Shown: positions 26,652 to 35,648 of the stretch, piece by piece | Layout: every line of letters starts with the position of its first letter | Position numbering within the stretch: the first letter of the stretch is position 1 | Origin: Colwellia hornerae | GTDB lineage: Bacteria; Pseudomonadota; Gammaproteobacteria; Enterobacterales; Alteromonadaceae | Direction: 5' to 3' | DNA length: 64,000 nucleotides | Assembly: GCF_007954355.1 (NCBI RefSeq) | Contig: NZ_VOLR01000009.1 | Location: forward strand, 62,001-126,000 | Notes under the pieces: generated by a model | Seen by the model: only the letters and a program-made list of their open reading frames with translations | Told to the model about the DNA's origin: nothing | The model's database searches: none | Made by a program: the position numbers and the translations under genes

Positions 26652-27272
26652 TCAATTTAATAGCAATTGGTAATGATTAGCCTTTTTGGTAAAGCCGACA
26701 CGTCTGAGGTAAAGTTCGTGAGCATCATCTGATGGCTCAACAATTAAATGTTTAATACCTTCTTGTCTTAGTTGGTTTTGTTCAGCAGAGAACATAAATT
26801 TAGCGGCTTTAAAGTCTCTGTCCTCAGGAATAATATAGTCGAGTAGCACTTCAACCTTGCCATCCTCATCTAACTCTCTATAAGCAAATAACCCCACGGG
26901 TTTCATGTTTCTAAACAATAACAATACTACGGCATCATCAAGTTGCTGCCACTGAAAGTTTTTACACAAGCTAATGATATCTTTACCGTAACGTTCTTTT
27001 AACAAGTTAAAGAATGATGATTCCACCGATTTTAATTTAATGAGATCAAATTTATCTTTTTCTTGATAAATACGAATTAAATAGTATATATCAACCAACG
27101 CTATCCAACCGTTTAAAATAAAAACGGGGTAGGCATCAATAAAGTAGCCGTAAACACTAAAGGCAGCAGCACCAAATAAATTTATCCAACGCAATCGTTT
27201 GATATTAGACATCATTAACGACAAAGCGATTAACACACTTGCGACATAACCAAAGACTTCTAACAGGGACAT
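26652..27272 (-). CDS. Membrane protein with YgjV-like N-terminus and acetyltransferase-like C-terminus
   Basis: 206 residues. The first 80 hold three or four hydrophobic segments (VFGYVASVLIALSLMM, INLFGAAAFSVYGYFI, YPVFILNGWIALVDIYYLI), a pattern of small YgjV-type inner-membrane proteins. Residues 90-206 are soluble and end in a GNAT-like pattern (EVLLDYIIPEDRDFKAAKFM ... LRRVGFTKKANHYQLLL). The cofactor loop is degenerate, so activity is uncertain. Single gene, divergent from deoA. Confidence 0.65.
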   Translation of the reverse strand: MSLLEVFGYVASVLIALSLMMSNIKRLRWINLFGAAAFSVYGYFIDAYPVFILNGWIALVDIYYLIRIYQEKDKFDLIKLKSVESSFFNLLKERYGKDIISLCKNFQWQQLDDAVVLLLFRNMKPVGLFAYRELDEDGKVEVLLDYIIPEDRDFKAAKFMFSAEQNQLRQEGIKHLIVEPSDDAHELYLRRVGFTKKANHYQLLLN

Positions 27273-27315
27273 GACAATACTCTTTTAATAAAACAACAGG
27301 AACAGAACAATAATC

Positions 27316-27329
27316 TGACCAAATGGTCA
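27316..27329. promoter_or_regulatory. Candidate nucleoside operator 1 (deoA)
   Basis: TGACCAAATGGTCA, of the form TGAC-N6-GTCA. It lies 33 bp centre-to-centre (about three helical turns) from a second site of the same form. Similar palindromes occur upstream of add and nupC. Confidence 0.55.
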
Positions 27330-27348
27330 GAAAAATACGATTAGATCT

Positions 27349-27362
27349 TGACACATGAGTCA
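27349..27362. promoter_or_regulatory. Candidate nucleoside operator 2 overlapping deoA -35
   Basis: TGACACATGAGTCA overlaps a consensus -35 TTGACA (27348-27353), with AATATA/TATATG 18-20 bp downstream. Binding here would block RNA polymerase, so a repressor fits. deoA starts about 180 bp further on. Confidence 0.55.
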
Positions 27363-27543
27363 GGAAAACACAATATATGGCTATTAAATGTATATAACAG
27401 CGAGTTATGTCACCACTATAATACTAAATAAAAACAATACATAGCTTTGCTATTAGCAACCGATTAACAAAATTGAAAGTATGGACGTTTACATAATTGT
27501 TACCTAATGCTTTTCAACTCAATTATTATCTAAAGGGATCACT

Positions 27544-28860
27544 ATGCACTTACCTCAAAATATCATTCGTCAAAAACGTAATAAACAAGCCTTAACTGTA
27601 GATGAAATACAATGCTTTGTAGATGGTCTCAAAACAGGTGATTTCACCGATGCACAAGTTGGCTCTATGGCAATGGCTATCTGGCTTAATGGCATGACAA
27701 CTGATGAAGTGGTTAATCTCACCATGGCGATGCGTGACTCGGGTACGGTTGTTGATTGGCAGAATAAATTAGACAAACCCATTGTTGATAAGCATTCAAC
27801 CGGTGGTGTTGGTGATAAAGTCAGTTTAATGCTAGCGCCAATAGTGGCGGCATGTGGCGCGAATGTACCTATGATTGCTGGGCAAGGTTTAGGCCATACT
27901 GGCGGCACAGTTGATAAATTGGAAGCCATTCCTGGCTTTAATGTTCGCCCTAGCCTAGCAGAATTCCAAGCGACAGTTAAAGAGCAAGGCACAGCCATTA
28001 TTTCACAGACTAAAGATTTAGCCCCAGCTGATAAACGTCTGTATTCTATCCGAGATGTTACCAGCACAGTAGAATCCATCCCATTGATCACCGCTTCTAT
28101 TTTATCGAAAAAATTAGCAGCCGGTCTTGAATCTTTAGTTATGGATGTAAAGGTAGGCAATGGTGCGATGATGGCGGATATTGAATCTGCGCAAGCATTA
28201 GCTCACTCAATCGTGTCTGTCGCCAATGGCGCAGGAACGCCGACACAAGCATTAATCACGGATATGAATCAACCGTTAGGTACTACGGTCGGTAACTCTC
28301 TTGAAATACAAGAAACTATTGATTATTTAACCGGTAAATACCGTGAGCCAAGATTGCATGAAGTCACAATTGCCCTTGCTGCGCGGATGTTATTAACCAG
28401 TAAAATAGCCAGTGATATCGAACAAGCAACAACGTTAGCCGAAGAGGCACTTACATCAGGTAAAGCCGCTGAGATATTTGGCAAAATGATCGCCGCAATG
28501 GGCGGTCCAGCTAACTTATTAACCCACAGTGAAAGTTTACTGCCTAAAGCTAATATGACTAAAAACATTGTCGCAGCACAAGCCGGTTACATTGGCATTA
28601 TGGATACTCGAGCTATAGGTATGGCATTAGTTGAAATGGGTGGCGGTCGTGTCGACCATAATCAAAGCTTAGATTACAGTGTCGGCTTTAGTGATATTAA
28701 ACCAAAAGGCACGAAAGTGGCTGAAGGTGACATCATTGCTATTGTTCATGCCAAAGATGACGCGCAAGCAACTCAAGCGATTAAGCAATACTTAAGTGCG
28801 GTTGAAATTTCAGCAACGCCAGTAACGGTTGAACCAGTAATACATCAACTCATTACCTAA
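27544..28860 (+). CDS. deoA: Thymidine phosphorylase
   Basis: 438 residues, normal length. It splits thymidine (and deoxyuridine) with phosphate into base and deoxyribose-1-phosphate. The signature KHSTGGVGDKVSLMLAP (phosphate site) and IAGQGLGHTGGTVDKLE are intact, and SGKAAEIF follows in the C-terminal domain. Ribosome site AGGG lies 7 bp before the ATG. It is followed by a terminator and then deoB; deoC and deoD are not in this window. Confidence 0.97.
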   Translation: MHLPQNIIRQKRNKQALTVDEIQCFVDGLKTGDFTDAQVGSMAMAIWLNGMTTDEVVNLTMAMRDSGTVVDWQNKLDKPIVDKHSTGGVGDKVSLMLAPIVAACGANVPMIAGQGLGHTGGTVDKLEAIPGFNVRPSLAEFQATVKEQGTAIISQTKDLAPADKRLYSIRDVTSTVESIPLITASILSKKLAAGLESLVMDVKVGNGAMMADIESAQALAHSIVSVANGAGTPTQALITDMNQPLGTTVGNSLEIQETIDYLTGKYREPRLHEVTIALAARMLLTSKIASDIEQATTLAEEALTSGKAAEIFGKMIAAMGGPANLLTHSESLLPKANMTKNIVAAQAGYIGIMDTRAIGMALVEMGGGRVDHNQSLDYSVGFSDIKPKGTKVAEGDIIAIVHAKDDAQATQAIKQYLSAVEISATPVTVEPVIHQLIT

Positions 28861-28892
28861 TTATTGATGCTCAACTGAAATTAACACCTTTA

Positions 28893-28923
28893 TTAAGGCG
28901 ACTGTAAAGTCGCCTTAATTTTT
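28893..28923 (+). terminator. Terminator between deoA and deoB
   Basis: An 11-bp perfect stem (TTAAGGCGACT with 28908-28918), GTAA loop, and TTTTT (28919-28923). It would end or attenuate deoA transcription before deoB. Confidence 0.9.
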
Positions 28924-28961
28924 ACCGCCCCCTTTAAATAAATTCATAAAAGAGAACGATT

Positions 28962-30173
28962 ATGTCGAGAGCAATTATCTTGGTCATTGACGGTTTTGGC
29001 TTAGGTCATGCCCCTGATGCAGAAGCTTTTGGTGATGTTAATGCCAACACCTTTGCAAATTTAGCCGAAAAATTTCAAGCAACTAAAGGACGCCCTTTAA
29101 AACTTCCTCATTTAAGTAAACTCGGTTTAGTTAACGCTTGCCAACAAGCGTCAGGTCGCACGCTTTGTGTTGAACCCGTAAAGCCCACTAAAGGCGCTTA
29201 TGGTTATGCTGCTGAAATAAGTACCGGTAAGGATACCCCTAGTGGTCACTGGGAAATGGCAGGAGTGCCGGTGCTATTTGATTGGACTTACTTTACTGAT
29301 AAGAAAAATAGCTTCTCAGCAGAGCTCATGGCCCAAATAAATCAAGCCACAGGCTATGCTGATATGTTAGGAAATTGCCATGCTTCTGGTACCAATATTA
29401 TTGCTGACTTAGGCGAACAACATATAAAAACAGGTTTACCGATTTGTTACACCTCCGGCGACAGTGTTTTCCAAGTTGCCGCTCATGAACAACACTTTGG
29501 CTTAGATAATCTTTATAACTATTGTCAACAAGTGCGGGTAATACTCGATCCGTTGAATATAGGACGTGTGATCGCTCGCCCTTTTATTGGTGAAAGCCCT
29601 GCCGATTTTGAGCGAACAGGTAATCGCAGAGATTATTCAGTATTGCCTCCGGCAACCACCGTATTAGAAAAATTAACACAGACCGATGGTACTGTCATCA
29701 GTGTAGGTAAAATTGCCGATATTTTTGCCCATCAGGGTATTAGTATCAAAACCAAGGCAACCGGCATTCCTGCGTTGTTAGATGCAACGCTTGCCCATAT
29801 GAAAACCGCCCCCGATAAAAGTATTATTTTTACCAATTTAGTCAATTTTGATCAAGACTTTGGTCATCGACGCGATCCGGTTGGTTTTGGCGAAGCGCTA
29901 GAATATTTCGATGAACGATTAGCTGAATTTTTAGATCAAATGGCTGATGATGATTTACTGCTATTAACCGCCGATCACGGTTGTGATCCTACTTGGCCAG
30001 GCAATGATCATACCCGTGAATTTGTGCCAGTCATCGCTTATCACAATCATATCGATTCGATAAACTTAGGTCAGCGCAATAGCTTTGCTGATTTGGGACA
30101 AACTTTAGCCAGCTTATTTACCTTAGAGGCAATGGATTATGGCCAGTCTTTTTTACATGAATTAAAGCTGTAG
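28962..30173 (+). CDS. deoB: Phosphopentomutase
   Basis: 403 residues, alkaline-phosphatase superfamily. It interconverts ribose-1- and ribose-5-phosphate and their deoxy forms. Metal-binding elements are [11 protein letters not shown] at the N-terminus, the phospho-Thr region [15 protein letters not shown], and [20 protein letters not shown] near the C-terminus. It links DeoA products to the pentose phosphate pathway, where the tal and pgi genes of this window act. Confidence 0.97.
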   Translation: MSRAIILVIDGFGLGHAPDAEAFGDVNANTFANLAEKFQATKGRPLKLPHLSKLGLVNACQQASGRTLCVEPVKPTKGAYGYAAEISTGKDTPSGHWEMAGVPVLFDWTYFTDKKNSFSAELMAQINQATGYADMLGNCHASGTNIIADLGEQHIKTGLPICYTSGDSVFQVAAHEQHFGLDNLYNYCQQVRVILDPLNIGRVIARPFIGESPADFERTGNRRDYSVLPPATTVLEKLTQTDGTVISVGKIADIFAHQGISIKTKATGIPALLDATLAHMKTAPDKSIIFTNLVNFDQDFGHRRDPVGFGEALEYFDERLAEFLDQMADDDLLLLTADHGCDPTWPGNDHTREFVPVIAYHNHIDSINLGQRNSFADLGQTLASLFTLEAMDYGQSFLHELKL

Positions 30174-30423
30174 AGTTACCACTAGAAAAGTAAGACAAAA
30201 ATATCTCAACAATAAAATCATTTCATTTTAACGTTACGGTTGGCTTATGTGCTTTTATCAACATATACCAGGTTTATTATTTGCTTAAAATATAAATTGT
30301 ATCTATTGTTTTTAAAAGCGTTATTGATAAACCAACCATAAACTTTTAACTAAAATCAGTTAAAAGTTTGTCAACTTAACCAGCTGAATACACCTTATTT
30401 GATAATTACTTAAGTGGCTTAAA

Positions 30424-31749
30424 ATGATAAATACGTTTTATAATAATAAAAAATCTTGCCGTTTTTTGTTTCTACTATTATTTACCTTCTGTCTTCCTGC
30501 TCTGGCGAGTTTTTCGCCGTCTGAAAAAATTCTTAATTTATTAAAAAACCAAAAAAATACCCAAGCTTTTCAATTAGCCAATGCAAGTGTAATTGATTTT
30601 GAAGGAGAGCCCCAATTTGATTTGGCTTTTGCCCTAGCTGCTCGCGCCGTTGGTAAATACCATCAAGCCGTTTTTGCTTTTGAACGTGTTTTACTTGTTC
30701 ATTCTAATTCCATTGACGCTCGCTTAGGTTTAGCAATCACTTATTATCAACTTAAAAACTATAAAGCCGCTAACACCGAGTTTTTATTATTATCAAAGTA
30801 TAATATTTCAACAAAATTATCAGCAATGGTTACGCGATATCTTGAAGCGATAACAAAAAGAACGCTAGAAGCCGATGGTTATTGGCGAAGTTGGCTGAGA
30901 GCGGGTTTAGGCACTGACAGCAATGCAAATAATGGCAGTTCTGATGAATTTATAACCATACCTCAACTTGGGCAGGTACGCTTATTTCAACAGAGCAAAG
31001 AGGTAAACAGCGCCTCTTATAATATACAAGCACAAACAGCTTTTATTAAACCAATAAATCAATTATCTACATGGTATGCCTCAGCGTCATTATTACATGT
31101 TGGCTTTTCTGATGAGCTTGCTTTATCTAAAACCTTTGCCAGTTTCTTTACCGGTTATCAGGCACATATAAAGTCTTATGATGTTAATATCAGCCTTTTT
31201 TATCGTCCTCTATGGCTAGATGGTGAAGACTTCCTTGATTATTATGGTGCTAAATTTGGCATTACCCGTACTGTTTGGCATGACATCAAATTAGGTGCTG
31301 ATTATTCACTATCAGTCGAAGATTACAGTAAAGAAACCTACCTTAACAAACAACAATCATTGCTTGAAACATGGTTAGAACAACCATTTTATAAGGGTTC
31401 ACATCGTTTTACATTGAGGTTAGCCAAAGAAGAAGCCAGTCAATCAACTGATGACTTTTCCGCTAGAGATTTTTGGGGGCTAGGCTATAGCCTCAAGCAA
31501 ACAATTAATACCGCGTGGGATTATCAAGCCTCTATTGATTATTTAACGGGTAAACATAATGCAGCTGATAAAATTTTCAATCGTGTTCGAGATGATACTT
31601 TTATTCGAGCAGAGCTTGATTTTGGCTTCCAATACACTGCCCAATGGCGCTTACTTGCCAAAATCAGTTATTTAAATAACAGCAGTAACCTTCCTTTATA
31701 CGAATTCAACCGTTATAAATTTTGGTTAGGTGCTCAGTATGACTTTTAG
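30424..31749 (+). CDS. TPR plus beta-barrel outer-membrane protein (SLAM/DUF560-like)
   Basis: 441 residues: signal peptide (RFLFLLLFTFCLPALA, cleavage near residue 28), a periplasmic TPR-like helical part (about 30-140; KYHQAVFAFERVLLVHSNSI), then a long region of alternating amphipathic strands ending in Phe (FWLGAQYDF), typical of an outer-membrane barrel. This TPR-plus-barrel order is that of surface lipoprotein assembly modifiers. A lipoprotein gene lies two genes downstream and would be the natural client. The next gene's ribosome site follows its stop at once. Family assignment is by architecture, not by alignment. Confidence 0.7.
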   Translation: MINTFYNNKKSCRFLFLLLFTFCLPALASFSPSEKILNLLKNQKNTQAFQLANASVIDFEGEPQFDLAFALAARAVGKYHQAVFAFERVLLVHSNSIDARLGLAITYYQLKNYKAANTEFLLLSKYNISTKLSAMVTRYLEAITKRTLEADGYWRSWLRAGLGTDSNANNGSSDEFITIPQLGQVRLFQQSKEVNSASYNIQAQTAFIKPINQLSTWYASASLLHVGFSDELALSKTFASFFTGYQAHIKSYDVNISLFYRPLWLDGEDFLDYYGAKFGITRTVWHDIKLGADYSLSVEDYSKETYLNKQQSLLETWLEQPFYKGSHRFTLRLAKEEASQSTDDFSARDFWGLGYSLKQTINTAWDYQASIDYLTGKHNAADKIFNRVRDDTFIRAELDFGFQYTAQWRLLAKISYLNNSSNLPLYEFNRYKFWLGAQYDF

Positions 31750-31762
31750 TCACGGGAGAATC

Positions 31763-32914
31763 ATGAATAACTCACTCTTCTTTTGCATCATCCTCTTGTC
31801 TGTTACTTCAACTTTACAGGCTGCTAATAATGCGGGTAAAACAATTGTCGCCAAAGGTTATGTTAATGCTGAGATTGACCAGAACATTCGAAATTTAACA
31901 AGACGCTCGCCGATATTTACAGAAGATATCGTAAAAACAGGAGCAAGCAGTGCCGCCCAACTGAGAATGATTGATGGTGGCTTGTTATCTATATCATCCG
32001 ACAGCCAATTAGCCATTAATCACTATGATTTTAACGAATCAAGTAAAGAGGGTCGTGTTGCGATGACATTACTCAAAGGGGGCTTGCGCACAGTAACCGG
32101 GGCTTTAAATAAAGCGACTAATAACTATAAAATGCAAACACCGGTAGCAAGTATTGGTGTTCGTGGGACACATTATCAAGTTCAATTACTTGATGACGAC
32201 TTATATTTAGCTACCTGGCAAGGCATCATTGATATCGACGTATTAGCTGGTTCAGAAAAAATGCACTTCTCACTTGGCCCCACATTAGCCTATAAATTTG
32301 CTATTGTTAGAGCCGATGGACGAGTTGAATTTTTACTCACCGTTCCAGCCGTTTTCTCTGATGGGTATGGTAATGATTTACTTGCTAACTTACCACTTGT
32401 GGCTAACCCTTTGCACTTTAAGTCAGGTAAAGACAATTTACTTGTTAATAACGAACCATTTAATTCAATAGCAATAGACAGTAAAGGGTCGCAAACCTTT
32501 GTGAGTAACGAGTTGCAAACAGCTACTTGGGCTATAGACACAGGAATGGAACGCAGCGGTGAAGTTTTATTTTCGCAAATTGAACAATATTCGGTTATCA
32601 GCAGTAATGGTGAAATTAGTAACTTAGCGATGTCGATGAATATTAATTTTAATAGCGCGAGAGTCACAGACAGTCAGCTGTCGTTTAACGATAATACCGG
32701 TGAATGGTTTGCCGCGATGGACGGCGTTTTTGACCAAGGGCTATTAGATTTACAGGTTAACTTTGCATCACATAACGATAAGTTGGCTAATGGTAAGGTT
32801 AGCGGATATTTTATAAATGAAGGCTACAGCATATTAGGTAACTTCACCTTGTCTGAAATATTACAACCAGAAGTTAACGCCGGCGGTTCTTTTTTACTGA
32901 GTCAAATAAGATAA
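31763..32914 (+). CDS. FecR-domain periplasmic protein
   Basis: About 383 residues from ATG 31763, which has GGGAGA 6 bp upstream; a frame opening at 31730 overlaps the previous gene and lacks a ribosome site. A signal peptide (NSLFFCIILLSVTSTLQA) is followed by a FecR domain (about 30-145: SPIFTEDIVKTGASSAAQLRMIDGG ends its first part; TPVASIGVRGTHYQV is the hallmark). The C-terminal 230 residues are beta-rich and unrecognised. No sigma factor is adjacent, so this is not a classical iron-signalling FecR. It is 22 bp before the lipoprotein gene. Confidence 0.85.
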   Translation: MNNSLFFCIILLSVTSTLQAANNAGKTIVAKGYVNAEIDQNIRNLTRRSPIFTEDIVKTGASSAAQLRMIDGGLLSISSDSQLAINHYDFNESSKEGRVAMTLLKGGLRTVTGALNKATNNYKMQTPVASIGVRGTHYQVQLLDDDLYLATWQGIIDIDVLAGSEKMHFSLGPTLAYKFAIVRADGRVEFLLTVPAVFSDGYGNDLLANLPLVANPLHFKSGKDNLLVNNEPFNSIAIDSKGSQTFVSNELQTATWAIDTGMERSGEVLFSQIEQYSVISSNGEISNLAMSMNINFNSARVTDSQLSFNDNTGEWFAAMDGVFDQGLLDLQVNFASHNDKLANGKVSGYFINEGYSILGNFTLSEILQPEVNAGGSFLLSQIR

Positions 32915-32936
32915 GCTAGTAAGCTAAGGTGATATT

Positions 32937-35534
32937 ATGTTTCGTATGGCAACTTGTATATTATTTTCTTTTATATTAATTGCTTGTGGTGGTACCTCAT
33001 CAGATAGTACATCCAACACCACACAAGTAACATTAGCATCACAAAATGCAGTAAACACAGGTTTTTTTATTAACCCGTTTGGCGATGAATTAGTTCAAGG
33101 AAATTTATTAATTTCCTATTCGGTAAAATCTACGGGCACAATAGACGAACTTCAACTCCGCTTTGGTAGTAATTTTCCGGTGGTCTTACTTTGTAAAGGT
33201 GACACAAGTTGCAGAACAAAACTGATTAACACCGTTAGTGGTATTAATCCCGGTTTTCATGGCGCAAGTGCTGGTTTACAAGAAATAAGTTTGTGGATAA
33301 TTAATACGTCTGGACAAAGCACCAAAGTTGCAACGCTTAATATTAATTGGCAGCCAATAGAAATTATTAACCTTAATATTACTCGCAGTGAAGACGGTCG
33401 CTCTATTTCCATCAATTGGCCACTTGACCACAGGTTAATTCGCTATAATGTTTATTTAGCCACAAGTAGTGGCGTTAATCAGACTAACTTTACGACCTTA
33501 GCGCAAGGGCAAGCAAGACTGGCCATTGAACAAGGCCCAATAGAGTTTAATAATTTATCCGCAGAACTTCCTTATTATTTGATGGTTGCGGGGATTGATG
33601 GCTCCGGTGAAAGTGCCTTTAGTACGGAGCAGTACGTTGATATTATTGATAACTATGCGGATTTACCTATTGCAAATAATGATAATTATGATGCCATTGA
33701 AAACAACATCCTTATTATTGCCGCTAACCAAGGTTTATTAGTGAATGATAGTGACCCCATTGATCAAACCCTTGTTGTTAACCCTGCCCTCATCCAAGCA
33801 CCAAGCAATGGTCAGATTGTTATACAAACATCTGGCGCACTAGAATATACCCCTAACGCTAACTTTCTAGGTAATGACAACTTTATTTATCAAATAGAAA
33901 ACATGGCCGGTGCAACGGCACAAGCCAACGTAAATATTAATATAGCTGCATTAAAAAGCTCTGTCTCAGGTAATTCATCAACCATTAATAGTCAGTTAAG
34001 GTATTCGGGGTTAGGAGAAGAATTACCCCGAGGAAGTACTATCGGAACCGGTCGTTATGCATTAGGTGATTGTCTACAACATATCGATACACGATGTACG
34101 GTTATGGGTAATTATATAGCAAGTACCACTGGGGACACTCAGGGTCGTTATGCATTTACCCTCTCGTATGGCGGCGTCGGAGTATCACCTGTACTGGCGC
34201 ATTCTGTTGCACCGGCTAGCGATGAACTTGCATTCACCGATGTTGGCGATGCTATTTTTGAATTAAACCTCTTCCCTAATAGTGGCGGTATTATTGTTGG
34301 TCTATTCCCTGAAGCCACTTTTAGCGAATCAATAAATTTTGCTGCAACGATTATGAATGATGCGGTATGTCAAAACTTACCTGCGGGTCAAGCTTGTACT
34401 ATCGCACAAACAGGCATGAATGCGGGTGCTGAGTTAGTCGCATCACTCAATCAATTAACATTTGATATTCCTGCGTCATCATTAGGTAGCGGTGCTAATC
34501 ATTTACCTTCAGCCACGGATGATCAATATCAAATGGCAGTCAATACCTCTTTAACCATTTCACAACCCGGTGTATTACTTAACGATGTTGATGATGATGT
34601 TGCAGCGGTTGGTGATCAATTGTCTATTTCTAAGCAATTCACTCCGGCTATAGGAGCACTCGTTGGACTAGGGTATGACCGATACCGTCAATTTTTATAT
34701 TTATACCCTGCACTGGGAGCGGCAATTTATACTTATGATCGCAATGGCATACCATTACAAACGTTAGATCTGCCGGGTGAACCTGCTAATAACATTGATT
34801 TAGCCGTCGCCTCGCAAAGTTTTAATATAGCTAATACATTTATTCCACAAGGCTCTATCTTAGTCATTAATGGCGAAACTGCTGAAGCCGAGATTTATGC
34901 TTTAGATGCAACTAATGGGGTTTTGTTAGCAGAGTTACCTACCAAGTTTGGTAATAGCCATGTGGTTGGCGGGACCTATAATACCAAAACCAATAGTTTC
35001 TTTTTATTACAAGACAGCGTATCCGCAGTTGCTAGTAATACTGTTGCTGAAGTTAATGCCCAAACAGGTGATGTCTTAAATACTTTTCAATTAACGGCCA
35101 ATAACCCTACTTTTAGTGTTCGTTTTGGCGATATTGCGGCAGACCCGATCACAGGTAATTTATATGTTATTAGCAGTATTTTAAATGTTATTGCCGAGTA
35201 CACCGCTAATGGCGACTTTATTCGGCAGATAAACCTTCCACAAGGTGTCATGGCAGTTAACGGCATTGAATTGAGTGAAAATGGAGGTAATATTTGGCTT
35301 AGCTCTAACCTGGGTGATGTCTATGAATTGATTTTTAATAATGGCGGTCAACTTTCTAAATTCACCGCAGAAATAAAAAAACAGCCTGATAATGGTATCC
35401 TGAGTTTTAATCGAGATGGAAGTTTTATCTATACGCCTAATAATGGTTTTACGGGACAAGATAGCTTCGTCTATCTATGTAACGATCAAAATGGTGGTAT
35501 AAGTTCAGCTACCGTTGTTATTGGTGTAAATTAA
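32937..35534 (+). CDS. Large Ig/cadherin-like lipoprotein
   Basis: 865 residues with a lipoprotein signal (CILFSFILIACGG; lipobox LIAC). Modules in order: a beta-sandwich (about 35-145), a fibronectin-like domain (about 145-235), an Ig-like tandem domain (about 240-335, ADLPIANNDNYDAIENN ... EYTPNANFLGNDNFIYQI), a beta domain with Cys pairs, another tandem-Ig start at about 520 (DDQYQMAVNTSLTISQPGVL), a repeat region resembling NHL/SMP-type beta-propeller blades (about 560-810), and completion of the split Ig domain at the C-terminus (GFTGQDSFVYLCNDQNGG). A propeller inserted in an Ig fold is unusual. Probably surface adhesin or sensor; the barrel protein could export it. Confidence 0.72.
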   Translation: MFRMATCILFSFILIACGGTSSDSTSNTTQVTLASQNAVNTGFFINPFGDELVQGNLLISYSVKSTGTIDELQLRFGSNFPVVLLCKGDTSCRTKLINTVSGINPGFHGASAGLQEISLWIINTSGQSTKVATLNINWQPIEIINLNITRSEDGRSISINWPLDHRLIRYNVYLATSSGVNQTNFTTLAQGQARLAIEQGPIEFNNLSAELPYYLMVAGIDGSGESAFSTEQYVDIIDNYADLPIANNDNYDAIENNILIIAANQGLLVNDSDPIDQTLVVNPALIQAPSNGQIVIQTSGALEYTPNANFLGNDNFIYQIENMAGATAQANVNINIAALKSSVSGNSSTINSQLRYSGLGEELPRGSTIGTGRYALGDCLQHIDTRCTVMGNYIASTTGDTQGRYAFTLSYGGVGVSPVLAHSVAPASDELAFTDVGDAIFELNLFPNSGGIIVGLFPEATFSESINFAATIMNDAVCQNLPAGQACTIAQTGMNAGAELVASLNQLTFDIPASSLGSGANHLPSATDDQYQMAVNTSLTISQPGVLLNDVDDDVAAVGDQLSISKQFTPAIGALVGLGYDRYRQFLYLYPALGAAIYTYDRNGIPLQTLDLPGEPANNIDLAVASQSFNIANTFIPQGSILVINGETAEAEIYALDATNGVLLAELPTKFGNSHVVGGTYNTKTNSFFLLQDSVSAVASNTVAEVNAQTGDVLNTFQLTANNPTFSVRFGDIAADPITGNLYVISSILNVIAEYTANGDFIRQINLPQGVMAVNGIELSENGGNIWLSSNLGDVYELIFNNGGQLSKFTAEIKKQPDNGILSFNRDGSFIYTPNNGFTGQDSFVYLCNDQNGGISSATVVIGVN

Positions 35535-35648
35535 CGTTGTCGCTACTGGTTAGTGGCAATTATTTCGTTTTAAAAGGTCAAACTTATAAAAATACCCGCT
35601 GAGTTCGATAAGAGTTATTCACATGCTGTTGCTGTAATTATTTGTTGT

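Noticed and set aside
27570-28160. 196-codon open frame antisense to deoA
   Set aside because: It mirrors the codon structure of deoA, a clear thymidine phosphorylase, and has no ribosome site.
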